A stretch of DNA of 64,000 nucleotides from Fistulifera solaris (Eukaryota > Bacillariophyta > Bacillariophyceae > Naviculales > Stauroneidaceae): positions 1 to 64,000 of the forward strand of contig AP026149.1 in the NCBI GenBank assembly GCA_030295235.1, written 5' to 3'. Each line of letters opens with the position of its first letter. Position 1 is the first letter of the stretch. Positions 10,079-20,079 of the stretch are shown piece after piece. The translations under genes were made by a program, and so were the position numbers. The notes beneath the pieces are model-generated. The model saw nothing but the letters and a program-made list of their open reading frames with translations, made no database searches and was not told where the DNA came from.

Positions 10079-10876
10079 GATATTTTAGGAGAGACACGGA
10101 AGGAGGAAAGATTCATAAAACAATAATAAAGTGCACGCTTGATGATTTCCCATTTTTGTTGTTCGTCTGATTGATCGTCGTTACTTACTGGTACCAGGTA
10201 CGGTAGCCAAAGGGCCTTGGCGGTAGAGCCGAGCGTTGAGCGTTTGTTGGGTTTATAAACGAAGTGACGTCACTCTCGTTATTCTTTCCATGCAAGACTT
10301 CTCGGAGAGGTGCGAAGAGATGCAAACCAACCAAAAAAAGTATAGAAATAACCGTTCCTAACGTTCTTCTCTTAAGACACCCAAAAGCTCAAGGAAATCA
10401 GCTTGATAGAATAAAGTACAGAGCCGAGGATCGAATTCCGAATTTATGATTTTTGTAGTTCCGAGTCGAAAATTCATATACGTCCTTTTACACTCCACTG
10501 TTATACTAATACCGTCTGAATACAAAGGAACAGTGCATAAATGGAACCTTGTTGGATTAATTCGTGCTTTTGATCAATACGAAACAGTAGAATAATCATC
10601 GTGATGCACAGCAAGCAACGAGCGATGTCACAAGGCACCCTTTCACTTTTCATTTTTATCATTTCTCACCTTCTGCTTCTGCTCATCATTCATCATTTCA
10701 TTGCAAATTTTGCACATACCATTTGGTCTGTCGTCACCATATCAATTGCCATTCTTCGCTCCAAGACGACCGCATTAAGTGCCTTGGTTGTGCTGTTGTT
10801 GGGCTCGATGCGTCACTGATCAGCAGTTCGTAACGACAAGCAACTCTATCGATCTGGTTTTGAGACAACAAAAACG
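10079..10876. other. divergent intergenic region
   Basis: This 800-bp stretch separates the BRO1 gene (leftward) from the fucosyltransferase-like gene (rightward). It contains a perfect TGACGTCA palindrome at 10265-10272. A hydrophobic 72-codon frame at 10601-10819 has no homology I recognise and is not called. Confidence 0.5.
10265..10272. promoter_or_regulatory. CRE palindrome TGACGTCA upstream of BRO1 gene
   Basis: A perfect 8-bp cAMP-response-element palindrome lies 187 bp upstream of the BRO1 start codon. Sites with this core are bound by bZIP factors, and TGACGT is also the aureochrome binding core. Function here is inference from sequence alone. Confidence 0.4.
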
Positions 10877-12194
10877 ATGACAATCCGCAGTCTGATTACC
10901 CACAATCTCCGATTCATGCTTATCATGATTACAGCACTTTTGCTTTTGGTTATCCATTCCCTGTCACTCGCCCGATCTGTCTTGCCAGAAACGTTCTGGG
11001 ACGATATCACGCTGTCGTCTTTAGACAAAATCCAGTCATTACCTGCTGCAACAATTGCGCAAACAAATGACGGTTTTGACTGTTCAAAGATGTTCTTATA
11101 TATACCTCAGGGATTTGAGGGAAGCGGAATAACATCAAAGTTACAGAACTTTATTTTGGCATCACACGTGGCAGCTTCGTTCCACCGAGAGATTGTTGTG
11201 ATTGATCCTGGTTTGAACGCATCATCGGAATCCTTGGGCTGCAGTTCAGAAGGAAACACAATTCAGTATGTCGACTTACTCAATTTGCTTGAAATTCCAT
11301 CGGCTATGGCCTGCAAAGAGGCATTGTGTACCAAGACGTATTCCGAATGGAAACAAATTCTGGCCACAGCAAAATCGAATGATGAGCTAACAACCGTTAC
11401 ATGCTACAAAAAGATAATGGACCACCGACATCGGTAATGGTCAGTGGGGATTTGCTCTCAGAGACTTATACCCTACTCCTATACGCGACAATGCCAAGCA
11501 ACTCGACTTTCCTCTTTGGGTGCGTCATTTAGGAGCGACGCCCCGACAACTAGAATTCTTTAGAAACACTAGCAACACAGTTGAGGATCTGTGGACGGGC
11601 GTCGCTGGACTTATAGCACCCAAAGTTCAGTGGCGAGCTTCCATTAGAAAACAAGTGACAAAGCGTATCACGGAGATGCATCTTCCGCCGCGCTTCACTG
11701 CAATCCATGTTCGACGGGGTGATAAGTTGAACGGTGAAGCATACGAAATGGTGAAAGCCTACTGGGAGTTTCGTGGTGGCAATCCGAACAAAATCAAATA
11801 TTTGCCTTTGGAGGCTTACGTGGCTCAGCTAGATATTTTCCGAGATCCGCTAGACATTTACATAGCCACGGATGATCCTGTGACAGTCGGGAAAGAAATC
11901 AAGCAACTCAAAGCGGGGACCAAGTGGAAGATTCATATTCTTTCAGGTCATCGTTCTCATCCTGGTCATGTCTTACAAGAAAACAATTGCACTGTGCGCT
12001 ACGCCATGACTATGGACGCCCTGGCGGAGCTGGAAGTCCTTATTCGCGCGGATGTGTTTGTTGGCGAATTCAATTCAAATTGGGGCAAATACATTCATAC
12101 AATGAGGACAGATTTCACTGAAGACTATCCAAAAGTTCGCGATTTTCGGTTTGCCATTACTTTAGAGAAAGAGAATCAATATCTGGGTCATTGA
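10877..12194 (+). CDS. GT23 alpha-1,6-fucosyltransferase-like protein, one frame break
   Basis: This is a type II Golgi-enzyme layout: a short cytosolic N-terminus, then a signal anchor (LIMITALLLLVIHSLSLA, residues ~14-31), a stem and a luminal catalytic part. The C-terminal half carries AIHVRRGDKLNGEA, the HxRRGDK GDP-fucose-binding signature of the FUT8/NodZ (GT23) fold. It also carries a late ADVFVGEFNSNWGKYI motif, where the family has FVGTFSSN. GT23 enzymes add fucose to N-glycan core GlcNAc or related acceptors. The reading frame shifts once between 11418 and 11436. The upstream frame ends MDHRHR, and the downstream frame resumes DIGNGQWGFALRDLYP without a plausible intron. Total length would be near 435 residues. 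I cannot tell whether the break is a sequence error or a recent lesion. Confidence 0.65.
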
Positions 12195-12468
12195 TGGTTG
12201 ATGGTAGACTATTGATTAATCGTTTCGGGGAAATAATCGTTTGAATAACGCGTTGTTTTGTTTTGTTTTGTTTTGTAACTCCTCGTGCTATTCAGCGTCT
12301 TGGACGGTATTATTAGAGTGTCTCGACTCGGTTGAAATCAAGACGACCAAACTATTCTCGAAAATCAAAATAGGAAGGTACGGCTTCCTAAGGAAAGACA
12401 AGTTTGCAACACAAAACGTATGCGGAGAATGAATTCGAATGGCTGTACATCCACATAGGTCAATTGAA

Positions 12469-12606
12469 TCACATTAAGTTCCGCTTTTTCATCTTCTGAT
12501 AAGACGCAACCGCTTTTAGGAGTGCTTTGTGTAATTCTTCACCGATCAACCGGCTGAATGCTTCTGTTGCTTGTCGTGCAGAGAGCGTGTTCGACATCAT
12601 TTCCAT
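12469..12606 (-). CDS. possible 45-residue helical protein
   Basis: The frame starts MEMMSNTLSARQATEAF and is predicted to be one long amphipathic helix (EELHKALLKAVASYQKMKKR) with a basic end. Composition looks protein-like rather than random, but I recognise no family and see no upstream exon. It could be the last exon of something longer. Low support. Confidence 0.25.
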   Translation of the reverse strand: MEMMSNTLSARQATEAFSRLIGEELHKALLKAVASYQKMKKRNLM

Positions 12607-12787
12607 ACGAGTGCTTCCTTCCGGCGCGCTTTTTTAGGGTTGCATACGTATCTATAAGCAAAGAGTGCTCTTCAATTATGTAGAAACAGAAGGATAAGTA
12701 GAGGAGTCAATATGCATTGAAAGCAATGGATGAAAGATTGCGCATTTTGTCGTGGCTTTTTTATTCGCGACAAACCCGGCTAATGGG

Positions 12788-12795
12788 TGACGTCA
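12788..12795. promoter_or_regulatory. CRE palindrome TGACGTCA upstream of VTI1
   Basis: A perfect CRE palindrome 156 bp upstream of the VTI1 start codon. It is the same site as upstream of the BRO1 gene, which also works in endosomal membrane traffic. Confidence 0.4.
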
Positions 12796-12950
12796 CATGA
12801 GGCATTCAGACAAGACTTCTCGAACTTGCAGCAAAACGTTTTGAATTTTGACGCGCCGTGGCGAATTTACACGACAAAAATAATAATTTGAATGATTTTT
12901 ATTCTTTGTTGCAATTGCGGTCTCTCCTTTCCTTTTCCTTTTATAAAGCA

Positions 12951-13797
12951 ATGAGTGGTTCTTATGAAGATTACGAACGGGTACGATATCCATATTTCGA
13001 GCGTGTGCGCGTGTGTGTGTACGTTTGCTCGAGTACTTGTAAAGAGAAACTTTAAAGAGTCTCTTTATTATTCGTAATATTGTATCTTTAATCGCTGCGC
13101 TTCCTGTTCTTTCGCTTTGATTCACACACAATGTTATTTATCTACTTCTCTTATATTTCCTTTCACTTTTTTCCTCTTTGTCCAGGAATACAATGCCCAT
13201 TTAGCCCGCATTCGCAGTTACCTCGCGGGCACCCGCAATCGTTCGACTTTATCTGAATGCGATCGTCTCCTCCAAATGGCACAACAATGTGCAACGGCCA
13301 TGAATAGCTTAGCGCAAGTAGAAGGAAATGCAATGCGCATTCGTGAAACGGCGGCCTTGACACAACGAGATTTAGCCCCTCTTAAGAAAGAAATTCAGCG
13401 GGCCTTGCAAGCCACGGGACGAGACGAATTGATGGGGAGTGTTGAATTGCAGAGCAGCCCAAGTCATTATCATTCTTCGGCAGATGTGGAAGCCCTCATA
13501 CGTAGTTCCGACGATATGCTACGAGAATCGCAAATGCTATTGGCCGAAACGGAAGAAATTGGGACACGGACGTTGCATCAAATGGGACGACAACGCGAAC
13601 AGTTGGAACATTCACGGGATTCTTTGCAGGCGTTGCAGGAAACGGCGAATCAAGCCAAACGAATATTGCTGGATATGAGTCGTAGGGCCTTTCGCAGTCG
13701 ACTGGCATTGCATGCTATGATCGGAATGTTGATAATGGCCAATTTGTATGTATTGCGCTTGATTTATCAAAAGCATCATTCTTCGAAACAACCATGA
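12951..13797 (+). CDS. VTI1: Qb-SNARE, VTI1 family
   Basis: Two exons, 12951-12980 and 13186-13797, separated by a 205-bp GT-AG intron in phase 0. The 213-residue protein starts MSGSYEDYEREYNAHLARIR, a good match to the start of the VTI1 N-terminal helical bundle. The C-terminal SNARE helix runs LLAETEEIGTRTLHQMGRQR and on through SLQALQETANQAKRILLDMS. It ends in the family's MSRRAFRSRL linker and a single C-terminal membrane anchor (MIGMLIMANLYVLRLIY). VTI1 forms Golgi, trans-Golgi and endosomal/vacuolar SNARE complexes as the Qb partner. Without the 10-codon first exon the N-terminus would be missing, which decides the start. A TATA-like TTTATAAA lies just upstream of the ATG. Confidence 0.9.
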
Positions 13798-13905
13798 GCT
13801 GCAAAAAGTCTCATTGACTGATTATTGCTGCATAGAGCTTGAATGATAGTATTAGTAATTTACCTTTATTTCGTCACATCATTTCTTATTTCGGAGTTCT
13901 GGTAT

Positions 13906-16900
13906 TTACAAAACGCCCACAAAGTAGCGTTGGTAACGATCGTACCAATCCGTGCGCCAGTTCTCAATACTATCGTCGACCAAGCTGTGCACGTATTCAC
14001 GACACGCCCGGTCGTTGAGATCCAATCGGAAGCGATCCCGCATTTCTTGAATGGCCAGGTCCGGTTGACCGCGGAAACATTTCAGTTCTTCGTTGCCGAT
14101 TTTCAACATTTCCACCAAGAGAATCAATTCCATACAGTGTCGTCGGAGAGCAATGAAGGTTTTAACGCACAATTCACGGTACACTCGGAACAAGTGACTA
14201 TTGGGACCATCCAGTAGCTCAACGAATTCGCGTGTCAACTTGAAAGGGGCACTTTCAAAGCCCGCATTTTTACCGGGAGAACTCAAAAGAAGAAACCAAA
14301 ATCAATGTGAATGAGGTGTCCACGGTTGGTCAAAAGAATGTTACCATTGTGGCGGTCCTTGAGTTGCAACACAAAACAAACAATGCTGTAGGCAGCGAGA
14401 CTTTCGACAAAATTGGCTTTGGCATCGGCTAGCTCCTCGGGCTCGGTGAAATGCGAATGGAAAAATCCACGAAGGCTGGTGTAGCGCGAATCGTTCTTTT
14501 CAGGGAGTCCAAACTGATAGTGTCGGGGATCGCCTCAATAATACCGCCATTTTCAGTCAGTGCCAGAATTTCGTAGTTGTACAACCAAACAGATACTTTC
14601 TCGCGGGCAAGAATAACTGCCATTTTGTAAATCAGCTGGGCGGCCAATTGCTCTTGTCGTAAGTCATCGTTTGACTTTACTAGCACCGGTAATAACCTCC
14701 ATCCTGGGTGTGATCCGTACGCAGACGATTCTCGTATACGTTTCTCTTTGGCCTTCCAGTCTTCACGAAAGACTACCGGTGGACCACTAGCTGACTTGTC
14801 GGTTGCTTTCGGTTTTGATATTGTTTCGTCATTATTCGCCACCAAAGTGAGACTAGATATGTTTGTTTTTTCCACGTGGGATGAGTCGGATCCATACCGG
14901 AGTCGACCTTGTTCCAATCGGTCAAAATCTGTTTCAATCCGACGCTTAAAGCCCGCCAGTGTCGTATTATCAGCCTTTTTCTCCCTTTTCTTCGGATTCG
15001 TGACCATGAGGAGAGGACCATTGTCCCATGGAAATAATCGACGCCCCGCTGTCACTACGAGAAAAGTTACGATTGTTTTTGGGACTCGTCACATTGTTCT
15101 CCCGTGCCGAGGCTGGTTCTTCGTTAACAGTAGTGGCATTCTGGGGTGATCCATTGAGCGAGTAATGTCTGACGAATGGCTCATTCAAATATTGCGCCTC
15201 TTCCGAGAATGACCGATCTCTATATAACTGCAGTTGGTCTTGAACCACCTGTACATTGCTTTGCACAGTTGCGCTAACTTTGTGCAGAAAGGGGGACCGT
15301 CGGTGCGGATTTCGTTTAGTATTGCGCCAAGCTCCAACCAACTGCAAAGAAAATTGAGGCAACGTTCAATAAGATTTTTCTCCCAGAACCACCTTCCATG
15401 CTTACCTCGGCCTCAGTCCAATCCTCCGGAGAATGCACTTTACTAATGGGTGTACCAGAAACGTCCTCCCGGCGCTGTACACGAGCCAACAAATTACCCC
15501 ATGGAAGACGTCGACCGTTCTCTCTTCTCCGTTTATGGATATCGTAATCAATGACTTCTAGGCACACGATACAAGGCACGCGTTCCTTCGTACTCAAGGC
15601 CAGTGATTCCGACGCCACGATCCTCCATACACAGTGTCGGTGCTGTCCCAGCGGAACATAAATCATGTTGGATGGCAACAGGTCGCATTCCAACTGCTGC
15701 AGCCGCTCTCGCAAAACAGTCTTTCGATTTTCACGGGGAACTCCGAACAACTCATCTGCAATCAGTAACAAAGAATCCATGAAATGAATAGTCCGGTCAA
15801 AGGCATCGTTGAATGGGAGTACGAGTTCCGCGACAGGCGTAAATCCAAACCGCCGTGCGGTTGTGAGGGTTTGGTAATGACGTACTGAAGGCTCATTGGT
15901 TGGAGGTCGTCGCGGAATCAAATCACGGTTCGCAGCTTCTTCTATGGTTGCAGCCGAACGCCCCGGCACGAAATCACGTGCCATCATACCACCATCCGAG
16001 GTACTATCTGCCAACGAAAGAGAATCCTGTCGCGCGATTTCAGGAAACGTTTCTTCATGTACATACTCCATAGCATATGCCGCCGTATTACCGCTTTCCT
16101 TAACACGTTCTAATAATCGTTCAATCATCTGCAACTCTTCTGGTAAAAGTTGTTTGCCATTGGGTGCCGCGACTTTTCGCGATGGATTACAGTCCTGCAA
16201 ATAATAGGAAGGCGATGATGGCTCATCGAGATATGGTGGCGAGGATGGGGAATACTTCAACCGATTTTCGCTATTACTCCGAGACGGCAATCGTGGTCGG
16301 GCTGGAGCTTGAAGGCACCACGCTCGCAAAAACCAAAAGCAGCGATGAGCGAATTCCAAATGCGTCGAACATTTCTCCAGAATCCAAGTCTCCAACTGTG
16401 GCGATGAATACAATGCCCCATGCAACAAAAACGACAATAACTGGGGAACAAAAAAGGTCAAGGCTGCCCCATCATCTTTTTCAAAAATGGCATCGAGTTT
16501 GCCGTTGCTCAAAACGTCCTCGTAGGCAAATAACAACAACATGACACGGAATGGCGTCAAGGTGGTCTCTTTGTTGCTGGTATTGTTCGATTGTTCCGAA
16601 TTTGCTGTAATACGTGCCGTAAAATCATCCAAGCGTGCCGTCCATTCTGATTTGGCTCGTCGTAACCGTGTGCGTACTTCTCCGAGAAAATCGTTCATCG
16701 CGTGCATCAAATCATTGTCATCGGAAAGATGCAATTCCATGCCAGGCCCCGTTCGCAGTGTATAATACAAAGAAGGTCGATGTTGCTCTTCTCGGGAAGG
16801 CCAATAATATTGCGGTGCCGAACTGCGAACATGCCAAAACATGACGACATGACACGCCGTCGATACGAGCGTCGCAATTAACACCCACCAAACACGCCGT

Positions 16901-17336
16901 AATTCGTGCAAATGATCGATACTGTCATCACTACCAATAGGATGAAACGGTAGTATAGCTTCTAAAGAAGCTGGATTCGTGAAGCACAATAACAACATGT
17001 GCAAAATGACGGCCGATAACGTGCCAGCGTACAACATCGGATACCAAGACGAACATCGAATTGCCGTGCCTGTATACGAATGAAACAAAAGCGGCAGACA
17101 CAGCAGCGCTATCCGTGTGTAAGCGAGGAGTATCAGATAATAAATATGATACACCGCTGTTTTCAAGACGAGAAAGAAATATGAGAAGTGAAAAGATTCA
17201 TGCGCATTCAACACAACTTTCTCAACGCACCGCGATCATCTTCGCTACTAAAGTATTCGTGCCTTCTGATTTGATGCAACCAGAGAATTAGGGCATCTGA
17301 TAAGAGAGCCGTCAAGGCTGGTAATAAAAACGGCAT
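13906..17336 (-). CDS. PI4K: phosphatidylinositol 4-kinase, type III beta-like, with N-terminal membrane domain
   Basis: The gene reads leftward from an ATG at 17336 ([20 protein letters not shown]), with one 64-bp intron at 15342-15405. From N to C there are about four or five hydrophobic segments in the first ~170 residues. A helical lipid-kinase-unique domain follows ([18 protein letters not shown] ... [15 protein letters not shown]), then a Ser/Pro-rich spacer. The kinase core begins [11 protein letters not shown], continues [16 protein letters not shown] and [17 protein letters not shown], and holds the catalytic [10 protein letters not shown] and IDFGF motifs. It ends with [31 protein letters not shown] and the stop. 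It makes PI4P at Golgi-type membranes. Four single-base breaks are seen, at runs 17218-17220, 14976-14980, 14461-14465 and 14285-14288. All catalytic motifs survive around them, so sequence error is likely. The membrane N-terminus is not typical of PI4K-beta. Confidence 0.85.
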
Positions 17337-17686
17337 CTTAATGAAAAGGGACAAGCGAAATGAATACAAAAGTCATTTGTCTCAATCAAGGTGTTTTATT
17401 TTTCGTTTTCAGTTTTTCATCACGTTTCGGAGTGCGGCCGAGGAGGAGGACGAGCTTGGGCTTGGGTGTATCCACGAACCTGTCCTCCGAGATGGGCGGG
17501 CGTGTCCGTTGAGAATGCATATAGATTTTTAATGCACCGGATCTCTATCTGGGAAAACTGCAGCGTTCACACCAAACACAATACAAACTTTCCGTTGGCT
17601 CTACGACCCGCCAATAACGGTGACGACAGCGATGACGAACTCTTCGACAGGAGACTACTTATTTAAGGGATGCTAGCCTGAAGCGG
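17337..17686. other. upstream region of PI4K
   Basis: About 350 bases between the PI4K start and the DNA transposon. A 44-codon minus-strand frame (MHSQRTRPPISEDRFVDTP, near 17393-17520) and a plus frame that ends GDDSDDELFDRRLLI both look protein-like in part. Neither can be assigned. Confidence 0.4.
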
Positions 17687-17969
17687 GGATACCTGCAAAA
17701 ATTCGCGGTGGTGCGTACGGCGACCGTTCAGAAAGGTCTAACCTCTTTCCGCTTAACACGTTCGCGCAATAGGCATTAAGGTTAATTGTCTATGGGAATA
17801 AGTAGGAAAGCGGTACTCACATGAGGATGGTCACTACTAAGCTCTCTGAGGGAGTTTCTATTTCTGAAACACCTACCACCTTATTCGATCTCGTGTTGTC
17901 GCCAAACTTGCACCACTTCGCCGCACGTTCGGGTCGCGGTCGCGTCGCAGTCGCGTCGTGTCGCGGTCG
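17687..17969 (+). repeat. left terminal inverted repeat
   Basis: It matches the complement of 18399-18681 base for base over nearly its whole length and diverges after the GTGTCGCGGTCGC string. Confidence 0.85.
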
Positions 17970-18079
17970 CAATGCGGTCGCATTCCATCGACCGAAAAAA
18001 GCAAGTCGGCCATTGCAGATAGAGGCTACCGCACTAGTGTCCTCTCCGAGCAAGAGAAGCTCTCACTGCCGAACGACTT

Positions 18080-18281
18080 TGATGGCGATGAATTAAAGGA
18101 CTTCAAAGGGTGTGCTAGATCTCGCCACGAGAGTTTCAATGGAAGGCTCAAGAAGTTCGCAATTCTCGATAAAACCTTCCGCCACCGGCCTTTGATGCAA
18201 AAGCATGGCCATGCTTTTCGCGCTGTGGTTGTTACCCAGCAATACCAATTGGAAAATGGTTCTGTTTTGTTTGAAGTTTAA
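18080..18281 (+). pseudogene. DDE transposase C-terminal remnant
   Basis: The frame reads LPNDFDGDELKDFKGCARSR, then HESFNGRLKKFAILDKTFRH, and ends in QYQLENGSVLFEV before the stop at 18279-18281. The RxRHExFNxRLKxF...FRH...QYxxENGxPLFxV pattern is the C-terminal end of DDE_Tnp_4-type transposases common in diatom genomes (recalled, not searched). The catalytic Asp residues and N-terminus are absent. The open frame starts inside the left terminal repeat at 17958, but that part is not transposase-like. Confidence 0.6.
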
Positions 18282-18398
18282 TTCGAAATAGATTTCATCG
18301 CAGTTTCTCCATTTTTATGAATAGAAAGTCCACAAGTAGAATGGTCGCAAATTGGTCGCACGTTGTCGCAAATCGGTCGCGATGGTCGCATTACGACG

Positions 18399-18681
18399 CG
18401 ACCGCGACACGACGCGACTGCGACGCGACCGCGACCCGAACGTGCGGCGAAGTGGTGCAAGTTTGGCGACAACACGAGATCGAATAAGGTGGTAGGTGTT
18501 TCAGAAATAGAAACTCCCTCAGAGAGCTTAGTAGTGACCATCCTCATGTGAGTACCGCTTTCCTACTTATTCCCATAGACAATTAACCTTAATGCCTATT
18601 GCGCGAACGTGTTAAGCGGAAAGAGGTTAGACCTTTCTGAACGGTCGCCGTACGCACCACCGCGAATTTTTGCAGGTATCC
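18399..18681 (-). repeat. right terminal inverted repeat
   Basis: Inverted copy of 17687-17969. The tandem CGCGAC-type strings sit at its inner end. Confidence 0.85.
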
Positions 18682-19521
18682 CGGGCAACATGGATGTATC
18701 TTCTTTTGCATTTACTCTCCTGCAGCTTTGAATTTCCAAAGCCAACAGTCTTCTTTCCTTTCGAATGAAAAAATACTCGGTTGAAATAACATAGAGAGAG
18801 AGAGAGCTTAGAAAGCATGCCTCTCCCTTTGCCGCCCTGACTCCCAAGTTATTACGACCGACCACCCTACCTGAGAGTGACCTAATGATGAGATGAAGGT
18901 TCACTTTTGTTCGTGAGCGAAATGGTTTTGGCGTGACCGTGACACGGCTCAAAGCCATACGGGTATGCGGCTAAAAAAGCTAAAAAAACACAAAGCAAGT
19001 CCCTTCGGAGCAATACTTGCACTGTACGGGGTAAATTTACTGGCTATAGAAGGAAAGGTACGAGAATTTGAAGAGTAACATCTCGTGAGAACCATTTTCT
19101 CTTCTACTTCTGCCGAATGAAGAAAGCGATCCAAAAGACCCAACGACACTTTCGTCTATAGACCGATAAGTAGGGCTCTGACGACATAGCAAAACCCTTA
19201 TACATGCTACATGCTTCAGTCACGTGTATCTTTCATAGCGGATAAATCGATCATCGATCAACCAGTGAGAGTGAAAGAGATGACTAACGTCGCGACGTTT
19301 GCCCGTTGTTGCGCTCGTCTGTTCCGCTCCATGATCGATGGCAAAGAGCCGAACAGACCATACCAGGTACTTGTAGCATACTTCAAGAATTCTCGATCTT
19401 CTTCGCTGTGTGTCATTATCTCTGTTGCACCTGTTAATTCAGATAAAACGCAATGTAATGACAAGTCATTATTTCCCTCCACAATTACGACCACGCCATC
19501 GAGATCGGATCTATTCCCCAA
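18682..19521. other. region left of the ankyrin gene, no clear gene
   Basis: Contains an (AG)n tract near 18790. A short plus frame (MTNVATFARCCARLFRSMID, 19279 on) ends at a good donor, CCATACCAG|GTACTTG near 19370, and a plausible acceptor TTAATTCAG follows near 19440. Joined in phase it leads to an unrelated short tail, not into the ankyrin frame, so I leave it uncalled. Confidence 0.4.
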
Positions 19522-19560
19522 ATGAAGGTGATTCAGATTAAAAATTGGAATCAAGCGGAT

Positions 19561-19977
19561 TAACAATAGTTTGGATCACTCACGACTGGATTTTTGGTCG
19601 TGGTCATTGTGTTTTTCCTCAAGACAACGCTGTGACACAATTTACATATCTATCACGTTTTGCAGATTTGATTCGGGAGCAATCGCAGTTTTACGCAGTA
19701 GAATAACAAACGTTTCTAATCATAATTTTGATCTGTCTTGTTGTTGTTGTTACTCGTCTCCCGTCGATAACCATCTCTTGTGTTTCTCTCCCTTCGTGCT
19801 GTGGAGAAACTCAAGGTAGACCGATTGAAGCACTGCTCCCTTCTGGAGGTCACCGGTGCTGCGAAAGCGTAGGGTCGCTCCTACTTTATCGTTCGTTCGA
19901 TTGTCAACTGTGTCTCGTCTCGTTCAGAGAGCGGTACCAATAGCAGGAAAGGTGCAAACCGTTTCTAGCTATTGTTA
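19561..19977 (+). repeat. LTR 1 of copia array
   Basis: Starts TAACAATAG and ends CTATTGTTA, a 9-bp perfect inverted terminal pair rather than the usual TG...CA. Confidence 0.92.
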
Positions 19978-20079
19978 GATTAACAGTCGCAACTATTCTC
20001 TTGTAAGAGCTTTTCTGTCTATCAGATCGCTCTCTGTTGTCTTCTCTCCTTGAACTCGGTACCTCCTTTGATTACCGCG

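Larger units (their letters stand above)
12195..12950. other. intergenic region with a possible small ORF and CRE
   Basis: It lies between the fucosyltransferase-like gene and VTI1. It holds a (TTTTG)n tract near 12252, a possible 45-codon minus-strand ORF (12469-12606) and a CRE palindrome at 12788. Confidence 0.5.
17687..18681. mobile_element. 995-bp DNA transposon with long terminal inverted repeats
   Basis: The two ends are near-perfect inverted copies over about 283 bp, starting GGATACCTGCAAAAATTC and ending in its complement. A 3-bp CGG flanks both ends (17684-17686 and 18682-18684) and is the likely target duplication. The inner parts of the repeats and the sequence next to them are crowded with GGTCGC/GTCGCG strings, which look like subterminal transposase-binding repeats. 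The middle encodes only the tail of a DDE transposase, so this copy is non-autonomous. A 3-bp duplication and DDE_Tnp_4-like tail suggest the Harbinger/IS5-like group, though the CGG target is unusual for it. Confidence 0.8.

Noticed and set aside
13906-17336. PI4K, SLC4 and S28 genes as pseudogenes
   Set aside because: All catalytic or transport motifs are kept, and each break is a single base in a short run, so sequence error is the simpler reading.
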